DNA from: JAOAPY01 sp038237475
GTDB taxonomy: Bacteria; Acidobacteriota; Blastocatellia; Pyrinomonadales; Pyrinomonadaceae
NCBI GenBank assembly: GCA_038237475.1
Contig: JBBRYS010000012.1
Span: 62,001 to 126,000 of the forward strand
Reading direction: 5' to 3'
DNA length: 64,000 nucleotides
Below, in pieces: positions 28,401 through 36,696 of the stretch. The notes below the pieces were generated by a model, which saw only the letters and a list, made by a program, of their open reading frames with translations, did not search any database and was not told the origin of the DNA. The stretch's first letter is position 1; the number at the start of each line of letters is the position of its first letter. The position numbers were made by a program, and so were the translations under genes.

Positions 28401-28694
28401 TCAGTCGACAAGCTTGATGATTTTGAGCAGGACATGAACAAGTATCAGAAAGATAGCGAGCGGTGGAATCTCGGTGGCCGGCAAGGCAAGGAACCGAAGA
28501 AACCTTCCAAGCCGGCGCTCGATCCGGTGCCGCCCAAAGTGGAAGTGGTGCCCATGCCCGACAATCTAAGTGGCTATGTTGATTTTCTTCATCCCTGGGG
28601 TAACAAATGGGTTAATCCCCTGATCCTGCTGCTTATGTTTATCGGTTTGACTCTCGGGACGATCATCGCGCTGCGTTCTCAGGACATTGGTTAA
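25440..28694 (+). CDS. ABC transporter with three FHA domains (ABCG-like half transporter)
   Basis: A 1084-residue chain. Three forkhead-associated domains lie at about 25-95 (VVAIGRDGTE, VSRRHAQLRF, FGTFLDGRRI), 185-255 (LGRGLDMEVR, VSRLHAAIE, NGTLLNQRRI) and 325-400 (ITIGRAHDNDV, ISNHHARVSL, STNGVYVNGVRI). All keep the Arg and Ser that bind phosphothreonine. The ABC ATPase follows: Walker A GPSGAGKST at about 448-456, signature LSGGQRKRVS near 550, Walker B IIFLDEPTSGLDP near 573. A membrane domain of the ABC-2 type starts near 750. Between its last two helices (about 940-1050) sits a charged coiled-coil-like insert. FHA-ABCG proteins are known in bacteria, but what they move is unknown. 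The Ser/Thr kinase 8 kb away is a candidate partner. Confidence 0.9.
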   Translation: MKIQLAEENNGELRGEQTFASEVVAIGRDGTECQIVFDGEKWPMVSRRHAQLRFEHNRYLLSDTKSRFGTFLDGRRIAEPTAVRAGSRIQCGSAGPTLFVVGIEQDSAAIPTLGPHVSSVPSWDSHAPAPNPRIPVAEEQRAKREAVTPPHLRQAYDPLPPGGQGLVFITLISETTGELKRFPLETEVTRLGRGLDMEVRIDADVAVVSRLHAAIERRADRSHLVDQASFNGTLLNQRRITAPEPLSDGDRIQLGMGGPVFRFHDPSHPNAGGSLSSGGPGIGPEPRTIHAGVRPQDVNQRSFAEAGGQQVMSLHRTFAGNAPITIGRAHDNDVQLDGLQISNHHARVSLGQGHVVLEDVGSTNGVYVNGVRITGKTSVRSGDTVQIGPFLLLIDPQRGLDVLDTRSKTRIDCVDITKIVRNRAGGGTVKLLDDVDLVIQPNEFVGLLGPSGAGKSTLMDSLNGMRPATEGQVLINNQDLYKHLDSLKQSIGYVPQDDIIHRELTVYRTLYYVARLRLSRDVSKPEIEQIVNEVMDVTGLSERRDVPVGQLSGGQRKRVSIAVELITKPSIIFLDEPTSGLDPATEEKIMKLFRQIAESGRTVILTTHAMENVKLFDKIVVMMRGKLVFYGAPQEALAHVHADSFKDLYDKLEAPIEAAVSGLPPLPANATAELKRSYKSQKEQIAEAVAEDWKQRFMATEQYRQNIQQPLSGLKGKVPPVAPARRRPTVTDALGQWKTLAQRYTEVLKHDKFNLLLLFGQAPIVALLTWLVVDNDSPRDFPYFVLALVAVWFGTSIAAREIIKERAVYNRERMVNLGLIPYVGSKLLILFFIVGLQCLLLFGSLGLFHLTGLMKVPGDYYGVPQLAVMILTGMVGISLGLFISAIVKTSEMATSFVPLILIPQILFSGLVGVPKGPARLVGAVMPASWSFDEMKQLSAELGVLRGKDEEAMPAKENEGRGLYKDIKHQNDALIEQKQQEVEEYRARSVDKLDDFEQDMNKYQKDSERWNLGGRQGKEPKKPSKPALDPVPPKVEVVPMPDNLSGYVDFLHPWGNKWVNPLILLLMFIGLTLGTIIALRSQDIG

Positions 28695-28704
28695 TGACTG
28701 CGGT

Positions 28705-28770
28705 TGATGCACCTGGCGAACATTCAATGACGAAGCTAAACTGTGGGACTTAGCGAAGGGGAAACTAACT
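28705..28770 (+). pseudogene. Possible remnant of a WD40 repeat
   Basis: The 66 bp between an in-frame TGA (28705-28707) and the TTG start at 28771 read in that frame as ...NDEAKLWDLAKGKLT, which matches the last strand of a WD40 blade (KLWD followed by a turn). No start codon or other blade accompanies it. It stands 0.6 kb before a gene with 14 such blades, so it may be a leftover of recombination or of a shortened gene. The match is short. Confidence 0.35.
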
Positions 28771-29367
28771 TTGAAGCCATACACCTCTATCCTTCTGCTG
28801 TTGGCGCTACCGCTGGTGTTGCCGGCGCAGCAATCCAAACGGGACGAGAAGCTGCCCAAAGACGTGCGCGGCTACAAGGTCCATCGCGCGCAGGTTGAAC
28901 CGAAGCAGAACGACTCTGCCAACAAGAAGAAGAAAAACAAAGATGACTACGATGAGACCGAACCGCTGCTGGTCAGGTTGGGAGAAGCACGGCTCATTTC
29001 TGCTTCGCCGTTGGGTGTGACCTTCGAAGTGCCCGTGGTGCTGGCGGCAGTCAAGCAGCAGGGAGATATCGATCGGCTGGTGTTCGAGGATATGGTCGTC
29101 AATGATATCGCCGTCAGCATTGACGATTACGTTCATCCTTTCGCACTGCCTAATAAAGATCCCATGTCGCTTGCGCCTCCGCTCCGCATCTTGGTCAGCA
29201 CACCCCAGGCGATGGTCAGGACCATCGATGAGCTGTTGGATTCAAGAGACCTGTGGACGGTTACAGGGCGCATCTACGTCTGCGGTCAGTTCAGGAAATA
29301 TCTTATTAAGTTTAAGCGCGCGGTGCCGGTTGAGCTACAGACCACTATCAATAATCCCCTGCAGTAA
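28771..29367 (+). CDS. Secreted hypothetical protein before the WD40-caspase gene
   Basis: A 198-residue frame starting at TTG 28771 with AAGGGG about 10 nt upstream. Signal peptide at 1-19 (MKPYTSILLLLALPLVLPA, then QQ). A lysine-rich polar stretch follows (SANKKKKNKDDYDE at about 50-63), then a beta-rich domain (EPLLVRLGEARLISASPLGV, TFEVPVVLAAVKQQG, LWTVTGRIYVCGQFRKYLI) with the alternating look of an Ig- or LEA14-like sandwich. I do not recognise the family. It lies 23 bp before the WD40-caspase gene and 76 bp after the FHA-ABC gene, so the three are probably co-transcribed. It may be a periplasmic partner of one of them. Confidence 0.7.
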   Translation: MKPYTSILLLLALPLVLPAQQSKRDEKLPKDVRGYKVHRAQVEPKQNDSANKKKKNKDDYDETEPLLVRLGEARLISASPLGVTFEVPVVLAAVKQQGDIDRLVFEDMVVNDIAVSIDDYVHPFALPNKDPMSLAPPLRILVSTPQAMVRTIDELLDSRDLWTVTGRIYVCGQFRKYLIKFKRAVPVELQTTINNPLQ

Positions 29368-29390
29368 TTGAGAACAGGAGCACACTGTTC

Positions 29391-32300
29391 ATGAAATACA
29401 ATCCTGCCGCCGCGTTTAAGCGAGTGGCAAAGACCACAATTCTGATAGCAACTCTCTCCCTCTCTGCGCCAGCCCAAAGGCCGGAACTGAGCGTGCAAAC
29501 CGGACACGCCGGGCCGGTGCTTGCCGTTGCGTTTAGCCGTGACGGTAAGGTGCTCGCGAGCGGCAGTGTCGATAACACCGTCAAGCTTTGGGATGTCGCC
29601 AACGGTCATGAACTACGGGCTCTCAAGGGTCACGAGATGTCGATGACAAGCCTTGCCTTTAGTTCAGACGACAAGCTGCTGGCAGGTGGCAGCGCCGATA
29701 ACTCGGTTTCTATCTGGGATCTCGCCACCGGCCGCGAAAAGATCAGGGTGCGCGGCCACACCCTATACGTGAGCGCGGTATCTTTCAGTCCCGACAACCG
29801 GGTACTGATGAGCGCCGGCGCTGATCAGCAAATCAAATTCTGGGATGTCGCCAGCGGACGTGAGTTGCGTACGATTGTGGCCGGCAACTATCCCAGCTAC
29901 AGCATTGGATTGAAGGCCTTCTTTACGCCCGATGGCAAAATTCTGATCAGCTGTGGTGAAACGCTCAAGTTCTGGGAGGTCAAGTCTGGAACTCAGTTAC
30001 GTTCCCTTGTCTTCCAGGAGCCCGTTACTGATCCCACCCGGCCACTCTCTATTCCCTACGCGCAGATCGCGCTGGACCCGTCCGGCAAGGTGGTGGCAAC
30101 CGGCGGCAAGATCATCAAGTTCTGGGAAGTGGCGACCGGGAAGGTCATACGCACTTTGCCGGGCAGCGCCGATTCGCTTGTCTTCAGCCCTGACGGCGAG
30201 ACGCTGGCTATCTGCGATCGCGTGGATATCAAAATCATAAACTTAAAAACAGGACAGGAGATAAGATCCTGGGAAGGATGTAAGCTTGGTGTCGAAGCAG
30301 TTGCATTCAGTCCGAATGGCAGGACCCTGGCCAGCGGTAATTCCGATCACACTGTGACTGTTTGGAATCCGGTTGATGGAGCCGAACTGCTGGCGCTTCG
30401 AGGACATGCTTCGCCGGTAACTTCAATCGCTTTGAGCGACGACGGCAAGGTGCTGGCAAACGGCATTCGTGGCAGGTTATTTAGCGAAGACTCGGTCAAA
30501 ATTTGGGATCCGACTACAGGCCAATTGTTGCGCTCGCTGAATGGCCCCGACGATCAGGTCTATTCAATAGCAGTTAGTCCCGACGGCTCACGTTTGGTAT
30601 CTGCGCTTCCGAGTAACTTAGTGGGAATCTGGAACGTGGCCCAGGGCAAGCAACAAACCATATTCAAGTCACCCGCCGGATTTGATTTTTCACCGCACCA
30701 TGTCGCCCTGAGTCGCGACGGCCGATTCGTCGCAGCCGGTGGCCGAGACACCACACGTCTGTGGGACGCGAATACGGGCCGCGAGCTGTTTACCTTCAAA
30801 GGCCAGCGCAATGGGATTTGGGATATAGCGCTGAGTCCTAATAATGACATGTTGGCCACTGCAGGTTCCGATCACACCATCAAGCTCTGGTCGCTGAGCA
30901 CCGGCAAGGAAATAAAAACGTTGACTCAGCATGTCGGTGGCGTCGGCGCTCTGGCGTTTAGTCCCGACGGGCGGCGCCTGGCCAGCGGCAGCCAGGACAA
31001 AACAATTTTAATTTGGGACATTGCCAGTGGGCAGGCAATCGACGGATTTGGAGAAGGCGACGGCTGGATTGACTCTGTTACTTTCAGCCACGATGGCAAA
31101 CGCATCGCGGGGGGCTCTGAAGATGGAACTATTCGAATCTGGGAGATTGGCGCCAACAGACCAGCTTCAATCACCTTGCGAGGCCATTCAGATCAGATCA
31201 ATTCGCTGCTGTTTGCCGCAGACGACAAACTGCTGATAAGCGCCAGCAGCGATTCCAGCATCAAGCTCTGGGATCTGACCACCGGGAAAGAGCTGGCGAG
31301 CATGTTCACGCTCGATCGGCAGGACTGGCTCGTGATCACCCCCGACGGCCTCTTCGATGGATCGCCCTCGGCGTGGAACCAGATTCTCTGGCGGTTTTCC
31401 GCTAACCTGTTTGACGTGGCGCCGGCAGAAGTTTTCTTCAATGAGTTCTATTATCCAGGTCTGTTGGCTGATCTGTTTGCCGGTAAGCGACCCACGGCGT
31501 CACAAAATCTGGCGCAGAAAGATCGGCGCCAGCCAACAGTGCAACTCACCCTCGCTCCCGGGCAGGTGACTAGCACAACCGTGACGGCGCGCCGCGTGCA
31601 AATCAAGATCGATGTGACGGCGCTCGCAGGCGCTCAGGACCTTCGCCTGTTTCGTAATGGCAGCCTGGTCAAGGCCTGGCACGGCGACGTATTGAAGGGT
31701 TTGAATCGTGCGGCTGTGACCGCGGAGGTTCCCATTATTGCCGGACCTAATCGTCTGACGGCCTACGCTTTCAATCGCGACAATGTGAAGAGTGCAGATG
31801 CGAACCTGACTGTCACCGGCGCCGATAGTTTGAAACGCGCTGGGACGCTTTTCATTCTTGAGACAGCCGTCAACAAATACGCCAACTCACAGTTTAATTT
31901 GCAGTTCGCCGTTGCTGATGCTACTGATTTTGCGGCTGAATTGCAGCGACAGGAAGTGAAGTTAAATAACTATGCGAAGGCCGAGGTGATTTCCTTACAC
32001 GACGCTCAGGCGACTAAAGCTGGCATTCTGCAAGCGCTGTCCAAGCTGGCCGCGCGGGCGCAACCGGAAGACGCAGTCGTCGTCTTCTTTGCCGGTCATG
32101 GGACCGCTCAGCAGAATCAGTTCTATCTCATCCCGCATGACCTTGGTTACACCGGCGACCGCACGCATATCGATGCTGCCGCGTTGCAGACGATTCTTGG
32201 CCACAGCATTTCGGACAGGGAATTGGAACAGTCGTTTGAAGGGATCGATGCCGGGCAATTTTTACTGGTCATCGATGCCTGCAATTCAGGTCAGGCGCTG

Positions 32301-32735
32301 GAAGCAGAAGAGAAGCGGCGTGGTCCCATGAACAGTCGGGGGCTGGCGCAACTTGCATACGAGAAGGGCATGTATGTGCTGACTGCGGCGCAGAGTTATC
32401 AGGCAGCGCTTGAGGCGTCGAAACTTGGACACGGTTATCTGACTTATGCGCTCGTGGAAGAAGGATTGAAAACGGCAGCGGCAGATAATCAACCTCAAGA
32501 TGGTCAGGTTTTGCTCAAGGAGTGGCTTGATTACGCAACGCAGAGGGTGCCGCAAATGCAGGCAGAGAAGATCAATGAAGCAAAAGGACGTCAGCTCCAA
32601 CAGGTGGTGGCGTTCGTGCCCGGAGAAGAGAAGACTGATCCAGCGAAGAGAAATTTACAGCGCCCGCGCGTTTTCTATCGCCGCGAGCTGGAAGCCACGC
32701 CCTTTGTCGTCGCCAACCCTGGAAAGGCACCATAA
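29391..32735 (+). CDS. Exported WD40-propeller protein with C-terminal caspase (peptidase C14) domain
   Basis: A 1114-residue protein. A signal peptide spans about 1-28 (TILIATLSLSAPAQ). From about 35 to 645 I count 14 WD40 repeats (for example ASGSVDNTVKLWDVANG), enough for two seven-bladed propellers; some blades are degenerate (IKIINLKTG). A linker with WLVITPDGLFDGSPSAW follows, then an Ig-like segment at about 700-800. The caspase domain is at about 810-1060: catalytic His903 in VVVFFAGHGTAQQ and Cys964 in LVIDACNSGQ. Prokaryotic caspase homologues of this kind cut after Arg/Lys or Asp; specificity is not readable here. Export is unusual for a caspase and points to a role in the periplasm or outside the cell. 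It follows the FHA-ABC and secreted unknown genes. Confidence 0.9.
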   Translation: MKYNPAAAFKRVAKTTILIATLSLSAPAQRPELSVQTGHAGPVLAVAFSRDGKVLASGSVDNTVKLWDVANGHELRALKGHEMSMTSLAFSSDDKLLAGGSADNSVSIWDLATGREKIRVRGHTLYVSAVSFSPDNRVLMSAGADQQIKFWDVASGRELRTIVAGNYPSYSIGLKAFFTPDGKILISCGETLKFWEVKSGTQLRSLVFQEPVTDPTRPLSIPYAQIALDPSGKVVATGGKIIKFWEVATGKVIRTLPGSADSLVFSPDGETLAICDRVDIKIINLKTGQEIRSWEGCKLGVEAVAFSPNGRTLASGNSDHTVTVWNPVDGAELLALRGHASPVTSIALSDDGKVLANGIRGRLFSEDSVKIWDPTTGQLLRSLNGPDDQVYSIAVSPDGSRLVSALPSNLVGIWNVAQGKQQTIFKSPAGFDFSPHHVALSRDGRFVAAGGRDTTRLWDANTGRELFTFKGQRNGIWDIALSPNNDMLATAGSDHTIKLWSLSTGKEIKTLTQHVGGVGALAFSPDGRRLASGSQDKTILIWDIASGQAIDGFGEGDGWIDSVTFSHDGKRIAGGSEDGTIRIWEIGANRPASITLRGHSDQINSLLFAADDKLLISASSDSSIKLWDLTTGKELASMFTLDRQDWLVITPDGLFDGSPSAWNQILWRFSANLFDVAPAEVFFNEFYYPGLLADLFAGKRPTASQNLAQKDRRQPTVQLTLAPGQVTSTTVTARRVQIKIDVTALAGAQDLRLFRNGSLVKAWHGDVLKGLNRAAVTAEVPIIAGPNRLTAYAFNRDNVKSADANLTVTGADSLKRAGTLFILETAVNKYANSQFNLQFAVADATDFAAELQRQEVKLNNYAKAEVISLHDAQATKAGILQALSKLAARAQPEDAVVVFFAGHGTAQQNQFYLIPHDLGYTGDRTHIDAAALQTILGHSISDRELEQSFEGIDAGQFLLVIDACNSGQALEAEEKRRGPMNSRGLAQLAYEKGMYVLTAAQSYQAALEASKLGHGYLTYALVEEGLKTAAADNQPQDGQVLLKEWLDYATQRVPQMQAEKINEAKGRQLQQVVAFVPGEEKTDPAKRNLQRPRVFYRRELEATPFVVANPGKAP

Positions 32736-32887
32736 TAATTTTCAGGAAATGCGTGCTTTCCTCTCCGTCACACGCGGTTGAAAGGGCGATGATAACTTCT
32801 CGAACTAAACACTTCTGCGGCAAGCCGTGCGTTCGAACCGGACTCAAGCCTGAGACAGAAGCGCGCCTGAAAATCTCTAGCCCAGGT

Positions 32888-33871
32888 TTACCGCCGGCCG
32901 TAGCGCAGGGGGACGGTGACCAGGAAGGCGTTATTGCTGCGGCTTCCGATGCGATAGATCGTCTGCGGCGCAGGCTCCTGCTGAGTCAGTAGTCGCGATG
33001 ATGATTGAGCGCTCGCTTCCATCTCCGCCTTTGACCATGAACGGCCGGCGCCGTCAACCATTTCAAATCTTTCGACCTTCTGCGACCAGTCCTTTTCCCA
33101 CTTGGCCACGTCTGATTTCGATAGCTTCAAAGGCTTGTCCGTGAGGGGCAATCCTTCGAGTGGCTCCGGCGTGACAATGATGCTTAGTACCTCTGCTACC
33201 TGATCGCGGCGGCTGGGACTGGGGACAAGCGTAAAGTAACTGGGATCGTCTTCCTGCGCCGGAATGTCGATTAGTCTGCCGGGTCGCACCTGATTATCGC
33301 CCCCGCGCGTGCGCGCTGTCGGAAAGATCAGATACGCATCACCATAAGATCCATCGGCGTACTGTTCGCGATCGATCACATACAGATAACCGGCTCGGGG
33401 GGATTCGACGCTGAGGCGAACGCGGTCACTTACCGCCAAGGGTGTATCAGCCTCGATTCGTTCAGGGACCCATGAAGAGGTCCTGGCGTCCTCCATTACC
33501 AGCACGCGCGCGCCGCCGTCATTGGCCGTAGGCGGGCGCAAGCGCCAGATGGTGACGCCGATTTCCATCGACTTATAGCCGGAGTTTAGATTCGCGATTA
33601 GGATCGGAGTGCGGCGTGTGTAGCGCGCTTTGAGGGCTGCGGTCATCGCCGGAGTGTGACGTGTTCCGGGTTTCACCTGCACCTGCGGTCTGACCGCCGC
33701 CGGAGGCCGCGCTTTGGTGAATTCGTCCAGGACGATTTGTCTGGAAGCAGGCTCATCTGGCGGGGCTTGCGCCTGGACACTAAACGACGTCGAACACGCC
33801 AGGGTTAGACCCGCGGCAACGATTGCCAGTTTCAATTTTTGTTGAAGCAAAATATTCAAGGGCCAGGCCAT
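32888..33871 (-). CDS. Secreted DUF4384 domain protein
   Basis: A 327-residue protein. Its N-terminus holds a signal peptide with late cleavage (LAIVAAGLTLACSTSFSVQA at about 14-33); the Cys is preceded by LTLA, so a lipoprotein cannot be excluded. The DUF4384 domain spans about 140-240: LSVESPRAGYLYVIDREQY, then AYLIFPTARTRGGDN and RLIDIPAQ. This domain is often found with caspase-like peptidases and protein kinases in bacteria. The gene lies 18 bp after the TPR-caspase gene on the same strand and ends the minus-strand group. The kinase two genes upstream carries a similar domain at its C-terminus, so both may sense the same extracytoplasmic signal. The 152-bp gap to the convergent WD40-caspase gene shows nothing clear. 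Confidence 0.83.
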   Translation of the reverse strand: MAWPLNILLQQKLKLAIVAAGLTLACSTSFSVQAQAPPDEPASRQIVLDEFTKARPPAAVRPQVQVKPGTRHTPAMTAALKARYTRRTPILIANLNSGYKSMEIGVTIWRLRPPTANDGGARVLVMEDARTSSWVPERIEADTPLAVSDRVRLSVESPRAGYLYVIDREQYADGSYGDAYLIFPTARTRGGDNQVRPGRLIDIPAQEDDPSYFTLVPSPSRRDQVAEVLSIIVTPEPLEGLPLTDKPLKLSKSDVAKWEKDWSQKVERFEMVDGAGRSWSKAEMEASAQSSSRLLTQQEPAPQTIYRIGSRSNNAFLVTVPLRYGRR

Positions 33872-33889
33872 CTATGGAATATCTCCCAC

Positions 33890-36469
33890 CTAGTTATTTA
33901 TCCGCGCCATCTGGCACGCTTCGATGATCGCGCTTATCACCTGGGGGGTGATGTTTGTCCCTGGCTTGACTGGAGTCAGGAAGCCTCCACTGGGAGCGGT
34001 GCCGGTGAAAAACACAACCTGCCTTTCTCTGCCGTTAACCGCGGTCAGAAATATGTTGATGTGTGGCAGCTGAAACGCAGATTGACCCTGCTCAATGCGC
34101 TTGACCTCCGGGCATTGAATGACAACGCGTCTCTTGTCTGACTTGTCCGCTCTCTTTGGTTCGAAAGCAAGTGTTCCGGGTGTGACGGTCAACATTCCGG
34201 CGGTTCTCGAAGCGTCAGTTACTTCAAAGATGTGCGAGTTGCGCACCCGCTCGGCAGCCTCCGTCGCTGACTTGGCGCGTTCCCGCTCGCGAGCTTCGGA
34301 TTCAAACATCTCCACCCGGCTTTTAGCTATCTCGACGAAGAGACCGTTGGGGAACTTGGTCGCGTAAGCATTGAAGTCCGCTGGGTTGCGGCTGTCCTTG
34401 ATGGCGTTCCAGTAAGTCATCTCGAGTGAATTCATATCATTAGAGCCGCCGTTGGAAACTGTTTTTGTTGGTTGGGCCCGAGAGCGCGCGAGCGCCGCAA
34501 ACTGACCGTCGGGGTATTTGTCCAAATAGCCTTTGAAGTCATCCGGGTTGGTGCTGCTCTTGATGGTTTCCCAGTACGACAACTCAATAGCCGCCGGATC
34601 CACCATCGCCATGGAAGGCGTATTTGGACTGGCGGCATTGGAGGCTGAATTGTTGACCGCGACTACCAGTTCATCGGCGCGATACCCTTCGATGATGGCA
34701 AAGGGCCGTTGTTGCTTGGTTGAGCCGAGATCGATAGCCAAACGTTTGGGCACGGTGTCCTGAATAAACTTCACCAGTTGCGCGAGGGTGATCTCGCCTT
34801 TGTCGTTGGCCGCTCCACCTTTCAATCCTTCAACGACTGCCCAACTGAAATAGCCCTGTTTCTTCTCCGTGTACTCGTAGGCCCGCTGGCCGATTCCGGT
34901 GGCGTAAACGGTGGCAAAGGCCTGCACTTCTCGGTTGCGCACATCAAAATTGAAGGCATTGGTATACGCCGCACTCAAATTATTAGGAGCATCAGCGCGC
35001 CCTCCGGGATCGTTACGGCATGCATCCAGCAACACCAGCACCTGGCCTACTCCCGTTTCCTTGATTCGCTCTTTGACGCGATTGATGCTGATGGCTGTTT
35101 CTTCGAGAAACGAAATCTGGTCACTGATCTGCGCGTCCGCCGGCATAAGAAAAGCCTGCCCACCTCTCTCCATGCCATGACCTGCAAATGAAATAAGCAG
35201 CAAGCCATCCTTTGGTACCGCCGTGCTCAGGTTCGATAAGCGACGCAGAATATTGACCCGGGTCGGTTGCCTTTCCAGCGGTTGCTCAGTGGACAAGAGA
35301 ATTACCTGATCCGCCGGAAAGCCGGCATAACGTACGAGCGCATCGGCAATCAGGCGAGCGTCGTTGTCGGAACCTTTGAGCGGGCTGATTTGCGGATCCA
35401 GATATTTGTCCACGCCAATCACAAGGGCCCATCGCTTGGTCCTGACTGGTAGTTCTTTGACTTGATTCACCTGGTCGACAACTGCAGTCGCAGGGGTAGA
35501 GATGGCGGGTGTTTCAGTCGTTTCTTTTGGAGGCGCAGCCGGCAGTTGCTCTAACTGCCGTGAGACAACTTGTGGCGCGGGGGCCGAAACGACAGTCTGA
35601 GTGCCAGGCACCGGCTGAGATTTGGGAGGGGCGTTAGCGCTCGGAGTTGTAGCCGCCTTCGATGTCGATGGTTCCGGTTGTGTCGCCGTTGGTGCTGCGA
35701 CCTCAGTGTTGGCGGGTGTCGTCTGCTGTTGCGTGACATGAACAGTCGCATCCTGCGCTGGTCCGGGTGCAGTCTTACCGGCGGCCAACAAGGCGGGGAT
35801 TTCTTTTTCCAGCTTGCGCGCCAGCTTGGCATCCAACGTTCCAAGTTTCTTAAGCTGCTCGGCCGCCAAATCGGATTTGCCCATACGTGCATACGCCTGG
35901 CCGAGCCCATAGAAAGCTTCGGCGTAATCCGGCTTCAGTCTGATCGCGCTGCGGAAAAACCCCACCGACTTTTCCCAGTCAGTGCCACGAAGATAGGCGT
36001 AGCCAATTCCGTACTGTGCTTCGGCAAAACCTGGATCGAGACTGCTGGCTTTGACGAACGGAGCAAAGGCTTCGCCGTGACGGCCCATCGTGTTGTAGCA
36101 GTATCCAAGATCGTATTGCGCCTGGGGATCGTTGGGAGCCAGTCGCACCTGTTCCTTGTACGTCGCCAATGCCTGTTCCCAGTTTCCACTATTCAGGTAT
36201 GCATCGCCGAGGCTGCCGTAGGCGGGCGGGTAGTTGGCGTCAAGACGAATAGCCAGCTTATAGACATCGATTGCTTCAGCCCACTTTCCCTCTTCAGCCA
36301 ACTTATCGCCTTCGCCAACTAATCCCGCAGCGCGGCTGCCGGATCTTGGTGCGGGCTTACCTCGTTTTTGTCCATAGGCTTCGAAAGATGCGGGCGCAAC
36401 CAGAAGCATGAGCAAAGCGAAAACAATCAACAGAACAATCGACTTTGAGTAGGGGGAAGACGCGTTCAT
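33890..36469 (-). CDS. Exported TPR protein with caspase (peptidase C14) domain
   Basis: An 859-residue protein with a signal peptide (about 1-33). About five TPR units occupy 45-215 (AIDVYKLAIRLDANYPPAYG and similar). A Pro/Thr-rich linker follows to about 330. The caspase domain at 335-580 starts RWALVIGVDKYLDP and holds catalytic His431 in ISFAGHGMERGG and Cys484 in VLLDACRNDPGG. Two repeats with the pattern YW..IK.S.NP.DF..Y...(Y/F)P.G.F lie at about 625-725, a module often attached to bacterial caspases, and a C-terminal domain of about 110 residues (VTPGTLAFEPKR) follows. It sits between the kinase gene (227 bp upstream) and the DUF4384 gene (18 bp downstream). Its overall domain plan differs from the WD40-caspase, so the two are not recent duplicates. 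Confidence 0.9.
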   Translation of the reverse strand: MNASSPYSKSIVLLIVFALLMLLVAPASFEAYGQKRGKPAPRSGSRAAGLVGEGDKLAEEGKWAEAIDVYKLAIRLDANYPPAYGSLGDAYLNSGNWEQALATYKEQVRLAPNDPQAQYDLGYCYNTMGRHGEAFAPFVKASSLDPGFAEAQYGIGYAYLRGTDWEKSVGFFRSAIRLKPDYAEAFYGLGQAYARMGKSDLAAEQLKKLGTLDAKLARKLEKEIPALLAAGKTAPGPAQDATVHVTQQQTTPANTEVAAPTATQPEPSTSKAATTPSANAPPKSQPVPGTQTVVSAPAPQVVSRQLEQLPAAPPKETTETPAISTPATAVVDQVNQVKELPVRTKRWALVIGVDKYLDPQISPLKGSDNDARLIADALVRYAGFPADQVILLSTEQPLERQPTRVNILRRLSNLSTAVPKDGLLLISFAGHGMERGGQAFLMPADAQISDQISFLEETAISINRVKERIKETGVGQVLVLLDACRNDPGGRADAPNNLSAAYTNAFNFDVRNREVQAFATVYATGIGQRAYEYTEKKQGYFSWAVVEGLKGGAANDKGEITLAQLVKFIQDTVPKRLAIDLGSTKQQRPFAIIEGYRADELVVAVNNSASNAASPNTPSMAMVDPAAIELSYWETIKSSTNPDDFKGYLDKYPDGQFAALARSRAQPTKTVSNGGSNDMNSLEMTYWNAIKDSRNPADFNAYATKFPNGLFVEIAKSRVEMFESEARERERAKSATEAAERVRNSHIFEVTDASRTAGMLTVTPGTLAFEPKRADKSDKRRVVIQCPEVKRIEQGQSAFQLPHINIFLTAVNGRERQVVFFTGTAPSGGFLTPVKPGTNITPQVISAIIEACQMARINN

Positions 36470-36520
36470 TACTACCTCCAGGCAGCGAAAGAGCAGGGCC
36501 GAGCTCCGGGCAAACCTTGT

Positions 36521-36548
36521 GAGAAAAGCGCTGGCGGGCTAAGCCAGC
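36521..36548 (-). terminator. Hairpin between the kinase and TPR-caspase genes
   Basis: The stem gctggc/gccagc (36530-36535 with 36543-36548, 7-nt loop) is followed on the minus strand by gcuuuuc. It lies about 150 nt after the kinase stop and about 50 nt before the caspase start, in a 227-bp gap. It may partly separate the two genes, with a second promoter for the caspase. The U-run is short. Confidence 0.35.
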
Positions 36549-36696
36549 CAGACAGATAGGCTAAGGCTCGAGGCTGGTAATTGTCAATGATTTCCTTGCG
36601 TTTTAAGTGCAACCAGGCCAGGGAATGCCGGCCGTCCCGGGGGCGATCAGCTTGGCGCTGAAGTATTGAGAGAGCCCGCGGTGTGCAACCAGGTAC

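Noticed and set aside
32820..32850. tRNA-like T-arm sequence (gcgttcgaacc)
   Set aside because: No acceptor stem, D-arm or anticodon stem could be paired around it.
35570..36322. Open frame of 250 codons on the plus strand
   Set aside because: It is antisense to the TPR repeats of the caspase gene; its Arg/Cys-rich composition is that of a shadow frame.
29391..36469. Caspases as part of a cytoplasmic antiphage defence system
   Set aside because: Both proteins begin with signal peptides, and no nucleotide cyclase, sensor NTPase or other defence gene is nearby.
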